From: Alkaliphilus pronyensis
Lineage (GTDB): Bacteria > Bacillota > Clostridia > Peptostreptococcales > Natronincolaceae
NCBI RefSeq assembly: GCF_009017275.1
Contig: NZ_WBZC01000015.1
Span: 1 to 64,000 of the forward strand
DNA length: 64,000 nt
Direction of reading: 5' to 3'
A program made the position numbers and the translations under genes. Shown here one piece after another: positions 1-9,921 of the stretch (within the stretch, counting starts at the first letter, position 1; the number at the start of each line of letters is the position of its first letter). The notes beneath the pieces were generated by a model. It saw nothing but the letters and a program-made list of their open reading frames with translations. It was not told where the DNA came from and did not search any database.

Positions 1-463
1 AGTTAAAAACATAATCAAAATTGAAAATTGAAAATTGAAAATTGAAAATTGAAAATTGAAAATGGAAAATTGAAAATGGAAAATTGAAAACCTTAAAATC
101 AATTAGTAATGAGTAATGGAAAACCCAAAACCAAAAACCAAAACTAAAGTTAAGAGTGAAGAGTTAAGAGTTAAGAGTTAAGAGTGAAGAGTGAAGAGTT
201 AAGAACCTTAAAATCAATTAGTAATGAGTAATTAGTAATGGAAAACCTAGACAAAATGGAAAATTGAAAACAAGAAAACATAATTAAAAGTGAAAAGTGA
301 AAAGTGAAAAGTGAAAAATTAAAAACATAAAACGAGTTTAAAATTAAAGGCAAAGATAGAAGAAATATTGAATGTTGAATGTTGAATGGAAAAGAGTAAA
401 ACAAAACCCAAAACTTAAAAATGAATTTAAAGTTGAAAATGAAAAATGAAATAATGAAAGGAG
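1..463. repeat. Low-complexity repeat region upstream of eno
   Basis: This stretch is made of short A-rich units repeated imperfectly: a GAAAATT heptamer array at 20-90, AGAGTTA/AGAGTGA units at 145-203, and GTGAAAA units near 290-318. A longer unit beginning AACCTTAAAATCAATTAGTA occurs twice, at about 89-125 and 204-231. Open frames across it only translate the repeats and have no ribosome binding site, so I see no gene here. Related text on the other strand appears just before tmRNA at 8335-8415. Origin by replication slippage is an inference. Confidence 0.8.
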
Positions 464-471
464 ACTTATAA

Positions 472-1764
<1,293 letters not shown>

Positions 1765-1801
1765 TTACACAATTTACCAAAATAGAATAAAATATAATAT
1801 T

Positions 1802-1838
1802 AAAGCAATAATAAGGGTGAGGCCCTTGTTATTGCTTT
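1802..1838 (+). terminator. Hairpin terminator after eno
   Basis: A 16-bp stem (AAAGCAATAATAAGGG against CCCTTGTTATTGCTTT, one wobble pair) closes a TGAG loop 37 bases after the eno stop. The T run is short, so efficiency is uncertain. Confidence 0.75.
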
Positions 1839-1899
1839 ATAAGCTATTAGAACAAACAAGCCTCTATTTATTATATTGGCTTATTAATATATTATTTTG

Positions 1900-1928
1900 T
1901 TGATTTTATAATATACCTGTGTTAAAAT
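1900..1928 (+). promoter_or_regulatory. Sigma-A type promoter for secG
   Basis: TTGATT at 1900-1905 and TAAAAT at 1923-1928 are separated by exactly 17 bases and lie 35 bases before the secG start. Confidence 0.6.
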
Positions 1929-1962
1929 ATGTATGTTAATCACACGTATGGGAGGTGTAGAA

Positions 1963-2205
1963 ATGGGTGGATTTACAGTTTTTTTAAAGGTAGTTCAAGT
2001 TATTACCTCTATAATATTAATTGGAAGTATTCTATTACAATCAGGTAAAAATGCTGGACTTTCTGGTTCAATTACAGGTGGCGCTGAGCAAATATGGGGA
2101 AAACAAGGTAGAGGCTACGAAGGAGTTTTAAGTAAAGTAACTACTATAGGAGCAGCCTTATTTATCATTAATGCAATAGCGTTAGTTGCAATACAAAAAT
2201 TATAA
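1963..2205 (+). CDS. secG: Preprotein translocase subunit SecG
   Basis: SecG is a small membrane subunit of the SecYEG channel that exports unfolded proteins. The start chosen here is the ATG at 1963, which follows GGGAGGTG by 6 bases. An in-frame upstream ATG at 1933 would put that ribosome binding site inside the gene. The resulting 80-residue protein has two hydrophobic helices (about residues 4-24 and 56-78) joined by the family loop LLQSGKNAGLSGSITGGAEQIWG. The position between eno and rnr is typical of Firmicutes. Confidence 0.95.
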   Translation: MGGFTVFLKVVQVITSIILIGSILLQSGKNAGLSGSITGGAEQIWGKQGRGYEGVLSKVTTIGAALFIINAIALVAIQKL

Positions 2206-2243
2206 TAGCAAAAAACTGAATAACATAAGGAGGATAATTCACA

Positions 2244-4268
2244 ATGAATTTAAATGTACTAGCACCTGCTGTAGGTGTGATTGCACTTATTTTTGCCTAT
2301 ATATTAACAAATAAAATCAACAGTGTGGATTCTGGTAATGAAAGAATGAAGGAAATAGCTTCATATATTCAAGAGGGATCTATGGCATTTTTAACAAGGG
2401 AATATAAAACTCTTGCAATATTTGTTGTTGTACTTACCATTGTTTTAGCTATAGGTATAAATCCATTAACTGCTTTATGCTTTGTGGTTGGAGCTCTTTT
2501 TTCTGGCCTAGCAGGATATTTTGGTATGAGGGTTGCAACTAAGGCTAACGTAAGAACTGCTAATGCAGCCAAAGAAGGCGGTATGAACAAAGCACTCAGT
2601 GTTGCTTTTTCAGGTGGAGCAGTAATGGGAATGTCTGTTGTAGGTTTAGGACTATTAGGAGTTGGAGCATTATACATTTTCCTATCTGGAATAACAACAG
2701 AGGTAGAAGCGGCAGAAATTATTACTGGTTTTGCTTTAGGAGCTTCCTCAATAGCATTATTTGGACGTGTTGGTGGAGGTATATATACAAAGGCAGCAGA
2801 TGTTGGTGCCGACCTAGTTGGTAAGGTAGAAGCAGGAATACCAGAGGATGACCCTAGAAACCCTGCAGTTATTGCAGATAATGTAGGAGATAATGTAGGA
2901 GATGTAGCTGGTATGGGTGCCGACTTATTTGAGTCCTATGTTGGTTCAATAATAGCTGCTATTGCGTTAGGATTGATTGCTAACAATGGACAGTATGGTA
3001 CTAACGGAGCACTATTTCCATTGTTATTATCAGCAACAGGCATTATAGCATCAATAATAGGAACTTTTTTTGTTAAGGGTGACGAAAACTCAGACCCTGC
3101 AAAGGCTCTACATATGGGTACATATGTAAGTGGAGCTGTTACAGTTGCAGTTGCTTTTATGTTAAGTAGATATTTATTAGGTAACCTAACTGGCTTCTAT
3201 GCCATTATAACTGGTTTAGTAGTTGGATTATTAATAGCTAGCATTACAGAAAGATACACATCAGGTGAGTATCAGCATGTTAAGAAAATTGCTGGACAAT
3301 CAGAAACAGGCCCTGCTACAACTATAATAAGTGGACTTGCAGTAGGTATGGCCTCTACAGCACTACCTATAATTATTATTGCAATTGGAATTTTACTGGC
3401 CTATGGAGTTGCTGGATTATATGGTATAGCACTGGCAGCTGTAGGAATGTTAGCAACAGCGGGCATGACTATTGCAGTAGATGCTTACGGACCTATTGCC
3501 GATAATGCTGGTGGTATTGCAGAAATGTGTGAGCTACCAAAGGATGTACGTAAAATAACAGATAAATTAGATGCAGTAGGAAATACAACTGCAGCGATAG
3601 GTAAAGGCTTTGCAATAGGCTCTGCAGCTTTAACTGCTTTAGCATTGTTTGCCACCTATACAGCAGCTGTAAAGTTAAACTCAATTGATATTACTACACC
3701 CACAGTTATTGCAGGTATGCTAATCGGGGGTATGCTGCCCTTCTTCTTCTCAGCCTTAACAATGGAGGCAGTTGGTAAAGCGGCATTCCAAATGATTGAA
3801 GAGGTTAGAAGACAGTTTAGAGAGATTCCAGGAATTATGGAAGGAACAGCAAAGCCAGAATATGCAAAATGTGTAGATATTAGTACGGCGGCTGCATTAA
3901 AGGAAATGGTTATACCTGGTCTATTGGCAGTTGTGGTTCCTATACTAACAGGATTATTACTAGGACCAGAAGCTGTAGGTGGACTGCTGGCAGGAGCATT
4001 AGTAGCTGGAGTATTGATGGCAATTATGATGGCGAATGCAGGTGGAGCATGGGATAATGCCAAAAAATACATTGAAGAAGGACATCATGGTGGAAAAGGT
4101 AGTGAAAGCCATAAGGCAGCAGTTGTTGGTGACACAGTGGGAGATCCATTTAAAGATACCTCTGGCCCATCAATTAACATATTAATAAAGCTGATGACAA
4201 TAGTATCACTTGTATTTGCACCAATTTTCCTAAGATATGGAGGACTTCTAGCAAAGTTCTTTGAATAA
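2244..4268 (+). CDS. hppA: Membrane-bound ion-translocating pyrophosphatase
   Basis: This integral membrane enzyme hydrolyses cytoplasmic pyrophosphate and pumps H+ and/or Na+ outward. The 674-residue length and roughly 16 hydrophobic helices fit the bacterial family. The catalytic signature is present around residues 190-235: [20 protein letters not shown], then [21 protein letters not shown] second acidic motif, [15 protein letters not shown], lies near the C terminus. The sequence [10 protein letters not shown] has alanine where K+-independent enzymes have lysine, which points to the K+-dependent class. The pumped ion cannot be decided from reading alone. AAGGAGGATAATTCACA precedes ATG, and a terminator follows at 4277. 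It probably recovers energy from biosynthetic pyrophosphate in this anaerobe. Confidence 0.96.
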   Translation: MNLNVLAPAVGVIALIFAYILTNKINSVDSGNERMKEIASYIQEGSMAFLTREYKTLAIFVVVLTIVLAIGINPLTALCFVVGALFSGLAGYFGMRVATKANVRTANAAKEGGMNKALSVAFSGGAVMGMSVVGLGLLGVGALYIFLSGITTEVEAAEIITGFALGASSIALFGRVGGGIYTKAADVGADLVGKVEAGIPEDDPRNPAVIADNVGDNVGDVAGMGADLFESYVGSIIAAIALGLIANNGQYGTNGALFPLLLSATGIIASIIGTFFVKGDENSDPAKALHMGTYVSGAVTVAVAFMLSRYLLGNLTGFYAIITGLVVGLLIASITERYTSGEYQHVKKIAGQSETGPATTIISGLAVGMASTALPIIIIAIGILLAYGVAGLYGIALAAVGMLATAGMTIAVDAYGPIADNAGGIAEMCELPKDVRKITDKLDAVGNTTAAIGKGFAIGSAALTALALFATYTAAVKLNSIDITTPTVIAGMLIGGMLPFFFSALTMEAVGKAAFQMIEEVRRQFREIPGIMEGTAKPEYAKCVDISTAAALKEMVIPGLLAVVVPILTGLLLGPEAVGGLLAGALVAGVLMAIMMANAGGAWDNAKKYIEEGHHGGKGSESHKAAVVGDTVGDPFKDTSGPSINILIKLMTIVSLVFAPIFLRYGGLLAKFFE

Positions 4269-4276
4269 AAAAAGAT

Positions 4277-4307
4277 AAGCCCTTAATCCTAGATTAAGGG
4301 CTTTTTA
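4277..4307 (+). terminator. Rho-independent terminator after hppA
   Basis: AAGCCCTTAATC and ATTAAGGGCTT pair around a short loop and run into TTTTT, 9 bases after the hppA stop. Confidence 0.9.
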
Positions 4308-4360
4308 AATATGGGGATTTATTTAGTTACCATGTAATAATGGTTGAAAGGGGAAGGAGT

Positions 4361-4675
4361 ATGGGTATATACCATGTATTAGCTAATTCTATTGGTTTCT
4401 TTGCAGTATTCTATTTTATAGTTGTTTGGTTAATTAATATTGGGGCATTTATATTAATGGTAGTAGATAAGAAAAATGCTAAAAAAGGTGAGCAGAGGGT
4501 TCCAGAAAGAGTTCTATTGTCCTTAGCTTTCTTTTCTGGTGCAGCAGGGATTTTGCTTGCTATGGTAATGCTGCATCATAAGACAAGCAAGAAAAAATTT
4601 TATATAGGTATTCCACTATTGTTTCTACTTAATAATGTAATAAATATTTTTATAATATATTTTTTAAATAAGTAG
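4361..4675 (+). CDS. DUF1294 family small membrane protein
   Basis: The protein is about 104 residues with hydrophobic helices near residues 10-32, 50-72 and 84-102. The family pattern is clear: DKKNAKKGEQRVPERVLL, then a glycine/alanine-rich helix (SGAAGILLAM) and HHKTSKKKF. An in-frame ATG at 4340 exists, but the purine-rich AAAGGGGAAGGAG lies after it and before the ATG at 4361, so the latter is preferred. DUF1294 has no established function; some members are fused to a cold-shock domain, which this one lacks. It sits alone between hppA and rnr. Confidence 0.8.
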   Translation: MGIYHVLANSIGFFAVFYFIVVWLINIGAFILMVVDKKNAKKGEQRVPERVLLSLAFFSGAAGILLAMVMLHHKTSKKKFYIGIPLLFLLNNVINIFIIYFLNK

Positions 4676-4776
4676 CTATACCAATATTCCAATTCAATAT
4701 AAAGATACTTATTAATAATAAAAAACAATCAAAATACAAATAATGATATATATACATAATGAAGGGAGGATTATTT

Positions 4777-6891
4777 TTGTCAATAAAAGAAAAAATACTA
4801 GAATTTATGGGAGAATTAGCTTATAGTCCAATGCTTGAGGATGAACTTGCAAACAGCTTTAATCTAAATAAAAAAGAAAGAAAAAGCTTTTCTAAGCTAC
4901 TTGAAGAAATGGAACAAGAGGGCTTAATAATAAAAACCCGTAAGAAAAGATTTGGAGTGCCAGAAAGAATGGGGTTAGTAGTAGGAAGGCTACAGGCTAA
5001 TCCAAAGGGCTTTGGCTTTATAATATCAGATCAAATTGAAACGGAGGATGTTTTCATTCCAGCCAATCTGATGAATGGTGCAATGAATAACGATAGAGTT
5101 ATAGCCCGTATAAATACGACTAATTCAAAAACTAGAAAATCCGAAGGAGAAATAATTAGAATCCTAGAGAGAGCAAACCATGAGATTGTTGGAACCTACG
5201 AAGATAGTAGAAACTTTGGATTTGTTGTACCTGATGATCCAAGAATTAATCTAGATATTTATATACCTAAGAAGGAAAGCAAAAAGGTTAATAATGGATA
5301 TAAAGTAGTTTGCGAAATTACAAGATGGCCAGAGGCCAGAAGGAACCCTGAAGGTGTTATAAAAGAGATTATAGGCCATAGTGAAGATAGCGAAACAAAC
5401 ATACTTGCAATCATGAAAAAGTATAATTTAGAAGAAGGATTTCCGAAGGATGTTGAAGCAGAAGTTGATGGAATTTCAGAAGAAATAACAGAAGAAGAAA
5501 TAGATAGAAGAACAGACCTTAGGGCAATAAAAATGGTTACAGTTGATGGAGCCGATGCAAAGGATTTAGATGATGCTATTTCAATAGAAGTTCTTGAGAA
5601 TGGTAATTATAAGCTGGGAGTCCATATAGCAGATGTCACCCACTACGTAAGAGGGAGTTCAGCACTCGATAAAGAAGCACTTAAAAGAGGGACAAGCGTG
5701 TATCTTGTTGATAGAGTTATACCAATGCTGCCTAAGAAGCTCTCTAACGGTGTATGTAGTCTAAATCCTAAAATAAACAGATTAGCCCTATCGGTTTTTA
5801 TGGAGATTGACAAAACAGGAAAGGTTCACAGCCATAAAATTGTTGAAAGTGTTATTAAAATAAATGAACGTTTAATATACGAAGATGTATCAGATATATT
5901 AGAAAATGATAATCCAGAGCTTAAAGAAAAATATAGTGATTTATTGGTTGAATTTAAAATGATGGAGGAGCTAAGCATAATTCTTAGAAATAGAAGGGAA
6001 GCCCGTGGTGCTATAGATTTTGATTTCCCCGAGGCCAAAGTTATACTTAATGAAGCTGGTAAACCTATAGAGGTTAAAAAGTATGATAGACGAATAGCAA
6101 ACAGAATAATAGAAGAGTTTATGCTGGTATGTAATGAAACCGTTGCTGAATATTTCTATTGGCTTAATGTACCATTTGTATATAGAGTTCATGAGGATCC
6201 AAGCATAGAGCGACTTGAAGATTTCAACAAATTTATTCATAACTTTGGTTATCATTTAAAAGGCTTATCGACAGAAGTACATCCAAAGGTATTGCAGGAG
6301 CTACTAAAGAAAATAGAAGGTAAAAAGGAAGAAGTAGTAATAAACACTTTAATGCTTCGTTCATTAAAAAAGGCTAGATATACATCAGAAAACCTAGGAC
6401 ACTTTGGTCTAGCCGCAGAGTATTATTGTCATTTCACATCTCCTATAAGAAGATATCCAGACCTAGCTATCCATAGAATTATAAAGGCTATTCTTAGTAA
6501 CGGAACAAAGGATAAGTGGCTAGAAAAAATGAATGGATTTGTGGGCTATATTGGAGAACAGTCATCAATATGTGAAAGAAAAGCAGATGAGGCAGAAAGA
6601 GACACAGTTGATTTAAAAAAATGTGAATATATGGCAGAAAGAGTTGGAGAAGTTTATGAAGGTGTTATTTCAGGCATCATCTCCTTTGGTTTTTTTGTGG
6701 AGCTAGACAACACAATAGAGGGAATGATTAGAGTAAGCTCCTTAGTTGATGATTACTATATTTTTGATAGTGAAAATCATACATTAACAGGTGAGAGAAG
6801 CCGCAGAGTATTTAGAATAGGTGACGTTGTAAAAATCAAAGTCTCGAAGGTTAACGTAACCCAAAGGGAAATTGACTTTACACTTGTATAG
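4777..6891 (+). CDS. rnr: Ribonuclease R
   Basis: This 3'-5' exoribonuclease degrades structured RNA and helps remove the defective mRNAs handled by tmRNA-SmpB, whose genes lie just downstream. Domains in order: an N-terminal winged helix (about residues 1-65), two cold-shock OB folds (70-220), the RNB catalytic domain (about 245-570) with DGADAKDLDDAI supplying the magnesium-binding aspartates, and a C-terminal S1 domain (about 620-700). The basic tail seen in some relatives is absent. The start is taken as TTG at 4777, 7 bases after AAGGGAGG. An upstream ATG at 4759 would overlap that site. At about 704 residues the length is normal. Confidence 0.95.
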   Translation: MSIKEKILEFMGELAYSPMLEDELANSFNLNKKERKSFSKLLEEMEQEGLIIKTRKKRFGVPERMGLVVGRLQANPKGFGFIISDQIETEDVFIPANLMNGAMNNDRVIARINTTNSKTRKSEGEIIRILERANHEIVGTYEDSRNFGFVVPDDPRINLDIYIPKKESKKVNNGYKVVCEITRWPEARRNPEGVIKEIIGHSEDSETNILAIMKKYNLEEGFPKDVEAEVDGISEEITEEEIDRRTDLRAIKMVTVDGADAKDLDDAISIEVLENGNYKLGVHIADVTHYVRGSSALDKEALKRGTSVYLVDRVIPMLPKKLSNGVCSLNPKINRLALSVFMEIDKTGKVHSHKIVESVIKINERLIYEDVSDILENDNPELKEKYSDLLVEFKMMEELSIILRNRREARGAIDFDFPEAKVILNEAGKPIEVKKYDRRIANRIIEEFMLVCNETVAEYFYWLNVPFVYRVHEDPSIERLEDFNKFIHNFGYHLKGLSTEVHPKVLQELLKKIEGKKEEVVINTLMLRSLKKARYTSENLGHFGLAAEYYCHFTSPIRRYPDLAIHRIIKAILSNGTKDKWLEKMNGFVGYIGEQSSICERKADEAERDTVDLKKCEYMAERVGEVYEGVISGIISFGFFVELDNTIEGMIRVSSLVDDYYIFDSENHTLTGERSRRVFRIGDVVKIKVSKVNVTQREIDFTLV

Positions 6892-6896
6892 AAACG

Positions 6897-6959
6897 GAAA
6901 CGCGGGGACGGTTCTTTTGTTTCTTTCGACGCGAAACAAAAGAACCGTCCCCACGTTTC
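6897..6959. repeat. Palindromic GGGACGGTTCTTTTGTTTC element, copy 1
   Basis: Two 27-base arms (6897-6923 and 6933-6959) are reverse complements with one mismatch and enclose a 9-base spacer. It begins 5 bases after the rnr stop and could fold into a very stable hairpin in the transcript. A near-identical copy lies at 9734-9796 and a half arm at 8834-8847. The GC-rich core is unlike the surrounding AT-rich DNA. I recall similar repeats scattered in anaerobic Firmicutes and linked to REP-type elements, but did not check this. Confidence 0.9.
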
Positions 6960-7049
6960 TATTAAAATATATAAGACTATAAAAGGGTATTTAAGAAGTA
7001 ATAAAGAATTAAATAAAGTATATAATTTACTTTAAAGGGGGGAATGCAT

Positions 7050-7739
7050 ATGCCCATAATTTATGGTATGGTGGTTTTGATAATTTTAGCTATATTAGTT
7101 GAAATATTGTCAATTGCATTGAAGGTAACTGGTTTAGATTTAGATAAGGCAAGATTTCAAGTAATCTCCATAATTACACATACTGGTTTTACTACTAGAG
7201 AATCAGAGCTTATTACTCAACATTCTACTAGGAGAAAAATTGTTCAAATATTAATGCTTGTTAGCTATGTTACAACTGCAACTTTAATAAGTGTAATTGT
7301 AAGTGCATTTAGGAATTACAGGTCCTTTTTGAATTTTACTTTTTTTATAGCAGTAGCACTTCTTTCTGTATTGTTCTTAATTAGAAATAAGCATATATTA
7401 TACCGTTTAGAAAGCATAATTGAAAATCAGTTAATAAAGCAAATGAAAATAAATAAAAAGTATAAAACAGTAGAAGAAGTGCTAAAACTAAATGAGGAAT
7501 ACGGAGTTGCAGAGTTTATTATTGAAGAAGGAAATCAGCTGATAGGCTTAACTTTAGACAAATCTAATCTTAAGGAAAGCTTTATACAGGTTTTAAACAT
7601 TGATAGGGGTTCCCATATAATACATTTCCCAAGAAATAATGATATTTTCAGGCAAGGAGATAAGGTAGTGGTTTATGGGCAGATAGAAAAAATAAGTGAA
7701 TTTATCATAAGTCAAAAGCAAAGTAAGAAGGAATATTAA
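7050..7739 (+). CDS. Membrane protein with C-terminal TrkA-C (RCK_C) domain
   Basis: The 229-residue protein has an N-terminal hydrophobic helix (about 3-25), two more near residues 70-120, and a soluble C-terminal domain (about 145-225). That domain resembles the ligand-binding TrkA-C fold: AEFIIEEGNQLIGLTL, then NDIFRQGDKVVVYG. Such domains regulate potassium and other ion transporters. No pore or transporter core is present, so it may be an accessory or sensor protein. The ATG at 7050 is preferred over the one at 7044, because AAAGGGGGG lies only 1-2 bases before the first but about 7 before the second. The substrate and partner are unknown. Confidence 0.7.
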   Translation: MPIIYGMVVLIILAILVEILSIALKVTGLDLDKARFQVISIITHTGFTTRESELITQHSTRRKIVQILMLVSYVTTATLISVIVSAFRNYRSFLNFTFFIAVALLSVLFLIRNKHILYRLESIIENQLIKQMKINKKYKTVEEVLKLNEEYGVAEFIIEEGNQLIGLTLDKSNLKESFIQVLNIDRGSHIIHFPRNNDIFRQGDKVVVYGQIEKISEFIISQKQSKKEY

Positions 7740-7743
7740 GTTA

Positions 7744-7772
7744 TTGACAATATAATACTAATATGTTAGTAT
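7744..7772 (+). promoter_or_regulatory. Sigma-A type promoter for smpB
   Basis: TTGACA at 7744-7749 is followed after 17 bases by TAGTAT at 7767-7772, about 50 bases before smpB. Confidence 0.65.
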
Positions 7773-7820
7773 AGCAAGAGTCACTCGTTATTTAAATAAT
7801 CAAAAGAGGGTGGGGGAGAA

Positions 7821-8294
7821 ATGGCAGGCAATGGTACTAAGTCAATTGCTACCAATAAAAAAGCAAGATACGACTTCTTTATAGAGGAAACCTATGAGGC
7901 TGGTGTAGAGCTTAAGGGAACTGAGGTAAAATCTATCAGACTTGGAAAGATCAACATTCGTGATGGCTACGGTCGTATTGAAAACGGTGAGGTTTTCTTA
8001 TATAATATTCATATAAGCCCATATGAAAAAGGGAATATATTTAATGTTGACCCCCTTAGACCAAGAAAGCTTTTACTTCATAAAAGGGAAATTAGAAAGC
8101 TAATTGGCTATATACAGCAAAAAGGTTACACCCTAATTCCTCTAAATGTTTATTTAAAAAATGGACTTATTAAGGTTGAGCTTGGTGTTGCAGTAGGTAA
8201 GAAGCAATATGATAAACGCCAAGACATTGCAAAGCGTGATGCCCAAAGAAGAATTTCTAAGGAAGTTGGAGCAAGAATGAAGGGTGTAGAGTAA
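7821..8294 (+). CDS. smpB: SsrA-binding protein SmpB
   Basis: SmpB binds the tRNA-like part of tmRNA and brings it to stalled ribosomes for trans-translation. The 157-residue protein shows the family hallmarks: [22 protein letters not shown] near the start, [22 protein letters not shown], and the basic C-terminal tail with [17 protein letters not shown] that enters the mRNA channel. GGTGGGGGAG precedes ATG. The tmRNA gene itself begins 138 bases after the stop, a common arrangement. Confidence 0.98.
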   Translation: MAGNGTKSIATNKKARYDFFIEETYEAGVELKGTEVKSIRLGKINIRDGYGRIENGEVFLYNIHISPYEKGNIFNVDPLRPRKLLLHKREIRKLIGYIQQKGYTLIPLNVYLKNGLIKVELGVAVGKKQYDKRQDIAKRDAQRRISKEVGARMKGVE

Positions 8295-8395
8295 CATAAC
8301 TAAGATGAAAAATGTAAGGCTACTAAAAAGTCTTTCACTTTTAGTTTCTAATCTTTTGTGTTTAATTTACAATTTTCAACCTATCACTTTTAACT

Positions 8396-8425
8396 TTGCA
8401 TTTATAATTTTTAATTATGTATATA
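8396..8425 (+). promoter_or_regulatory. Possible tmRNA promoter
   Basis: TTGCAT (8396-8401) and TATATA (8420-8425) are 18 bases apart, with the latter 7 bases before the mature tmRNA 5' end. The DNA is very AT-rich, so the match could be chance. Confidence 0.35.
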
Positions 8426-8432
8426 TATCCCT

Positions 8433-8785
8433 GGGGGCGTACTGGTTTCGACGGGGGTTTAGAGCCTTTAGTAGCGAGCCATGTTTAGCTTGGTGACATG
8501 TAAAAAACTGAGCATTAAATATAAACGCAAACGATAATTACGCACTAGCTGCCTAATAGCGCAGCTCGTTTCTACCTAGCCTCCCGCCGTTAGGATAGAA
8601 ACGTCATCTATGCGGGGAACGTCTTAGGGGGTGTCTTGACCCTAAGTTGTACAATTAAGGCTGGCCAAACCTAAAACCTGTTGCTGGGTGTTAGGCGAGG
8701 TGAGATTCTAAAACAGTAACTGCGCTCGGAGAAGCTGAAGGTGAAGGGCCTTCGGACAGGGGTTCGATTCCCCTCGCCTCCACCA
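8433..8785 (+). ncRNA. ssrA: Transfer-messenger RNA (tmRNA, SsrA)
   Basis: tmRNA rescues ribosomes stalled on broken messages and tags the nascent peptide for proteolysis. The 5' end GGGGGCG pairs with CGCCTCC before the encoded A-CCA, giving a 7-bp acceptor stem with one G-U pair. The T arm GGGGTTCGATTCCCC is intact. The tag reading frame at 8527-8556 encodes ANDNYALAA followed by tandem TAA TAG stops; ALAA is the usual protease signal. GC-rich pseudoknot sequences fill the region between. At 353 bases the length is normal. A terminator follows at 8806. Confidence 0.97.
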
Positions 8786-8805
8786 ATTAAATCAACTAAT
8801 CAATG

Positions 8806-8832
8806 AAAGTCGCATTTTTATGCGACTTTTTG
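8806..8832 (+). terminator. Terminator after tmRNA
   Basis: AAAGTCGCA and TGCGACTTT form a perfect 9-bp stem around a 6-base loop, followed by T residues. Confidence 0.85.
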
Positions 8833-8938
8833 CGTCCCTGCGTTTCGTACTTGCAATATTTGTGGTGGCGTTGTGGATGTTCATTATAGAAAGTGCACTG
8901 AATGTGGTGCCAAACCAAATAATTATTTATATCACTGA
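8831..8938 (+). pseudogene. Remnant of a zinc-ribbon protein C terminus
   Basis: The frame ending at TGA 8936-8938 reads CNICGGVVDVHYRKCTECG, a clear double CxxC zinc ribbon, then KPNNYLYH. There is no start codon or ribosome binding site. Upstream the frame runs straight into a half copy of the GGGACGG palindrome and the tmRNA terminator. The 5' part of the gene is therefore missing, most simply through an insertion or deletion at this border. Confidence 0.5.
8834..8847. repeat. Half arm of the GGGACGG palindrome, copy 3
   Basis: GTCCCTGCGTTTCG here matches the outer 14 bases of the right arm of the copy at 9734-9796. It lies directly behind the tmRNA terminator and at the break of the zinc-ribbon remnant. 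Confidence 0.55.
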
Positions 8939-9016
8939 CACACTGTTGTCAAGTTTTAAGTGATAAAATACAAAGGTAACTAAGAGTTATAATTATTATT
9001 TAAGGAGGAAAAGTAA

Positions 9017-9280
9017 ATGCAAGAAAACTATTGTCAATGTTGTGGAATGCCGATGGGACAAACCGATGAAATGTACGGATTAGAAAAGGATGGTAGTAAA
9101 TCGAAAGACTATTGTAAGCACTGTTATGAGAATGGTGAGTTCACTTTTAACGGCACGATGGAAGAAATGATCGAGTTATGTGCACCCTATATGGCAGAGA
9201 GCAATAAGGAAATGAGCGAAGATGAGGCGAAAAAAATGATGCAGGAATTCTTCCCAACGCTTAAAAGATGGAGAAAATAA
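9017..9280 (+). CDS. Putative zinc-ribbon domain protein
   Basis: The 87-residue soluble protein has paired cysteine motifs, CQCCGMPM at residues 6-13 and CKHC near 36-39, matching the putative zinc-ribbon family often annotated in Firmicutes and seen fused to regulators. The rest is acidic and helical, including MSEDEAKKMMQEFFPTLKRW. AAGGAGG precedes ATG. The next gene begins 15 bases after the stop, so the two are probably co-transcribed. Base composition is somewhat more GC-rich than that of its neighbours, and the pair lies in the accessory segment behind tmRNA, suggesting acquisition. A metal-binding or transcription role is only inferred from the fold. Confidence 0.75.
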   Translation: MQENYCQCCGMPMGQTDEMYGLEKDGSKSKDYCKHCYENGEFTFNGTMEEMIELCAPYMAESNKEMSEDEAKKMMQEFFPTLKRWRK

Positions 9281-9295
9281 TTTGGGAGGTATAAA

Positions 9296-9721
9296 ATGGA
9301 AGCTGTTATCCACCAGTTGTTTTGCAATCCCGACATATATCCAAATGAAGATGTATTGAAACACGCATTATGCAAAAATTACGAAAACTATCAAACAATG
9401 CTAAAGATTTTTGATTATCATGGTCTTGACTGTGAATGGCGATATTATAACGACGGAAAGGCATGGCTATGCAAAGTAGTGCAGAATAAAAGAACCATAG
9501 TTTGGGTATCGATATGGACTGACTACATAAAGACAGGTTTTTATTTCTCGCCAAAGCATATTTATAAGGTAAGGGAATTGGATATTTCAGATGTTATAAA
9601 AGGTCAAGCTCCAACAGAAGATAAAATAAAAAAATTTAACGAGATTGTGTTTGAAATCAATGATATGAGTCTATTGGCTGACCTTGAAAAAGTGATAAAA
9701 CTAAAAATTCAATGCAAATGA
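9296..9721 (+). CDS. DUF3788 family protein
   Basis: The 141-residue soluble protein matches the DUF3788 pattern: PNEDVLKHALCKNYENYQ, then CEWRYYNDGKAWLCKV, RTIVWVSIW and KTGFYFSPKH. The family has no settled biochemical role; members are small, single-domain and often in accessory DNA. GGGAGG lies 7 bases before ATG, and the gene follows the zinc-ribbon gene by 15 bases as a likely two-gene operon. A palindromic repeat begins 13 bases after its stop. Confidence 0.8.
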   Translation: MEAVIHQLFCNPDIYPNEDVLKHALCKNYENYQTMLKIFDYHGLDCEWRYYNDGKAWLCKVVQNKRTIVWVSIWTDYIKTGFYFSPKHIYKVRELDISDVIKGQAPTEDKIKKFNEIVFEINDMSLLADLEKVIKLKIQCK

Positions 9722-9733
9722 AATAATTACAGG

Positions 9734-9796
9734 GAAACGCAGGGACGGTTCTTTTGTTTCTTTTTTATCGAAACAAAAGAACCGTCCCTGCGTTTC
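9734..9796. repeat. Palindromic GGGACGGTTCTTTTGTTTC element, copy 2
   Basis: The 27-base arms at 9734-9760 and 9770-9796 are perfect reverse complements around a 9-base T-rich spacer. The arms differ from copy 1 only at positions beside the GGGAC core. The run CGCTGTTTCGCT follows directly. Confidence 0.92.
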
Positions 9797-9921
9797 GCTG
9801 TTTCGCTCTGTGTTAATATTTACAAATTAAAAAAAATATGATAATTTATATTCAAAAAGCTAATTAACATTCCTTAGTTAAAATGCTTTTTTTCATAGCC
9901 TATATCACAAGGGGGGATTAA

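Noticed and set aside
1-320. Possible CRISPR array before eno
   Set aside because: The units are 7 bases and degenerate with no unique spacers or cas genes; slippage repeats explain it.
171-404. 77-residue minus-strand frame in the repeat array
   Set aside because: It only translates low-complexity units (FSLFTFHFSLL), lacks a ribosome binding site and is explained by the repeats.
2369-2677. Minus-strand frame inside hppA
   Set aside because: Antisense shadow of a highly conserved gene, without start signals.
8305-8496. 63-residue plus-strand frame after smpB
   Set aside because: It runs through AT-rich repeat-like DNA into the 5' part of tmRNA; no ribosome binding site and no family resemblance.
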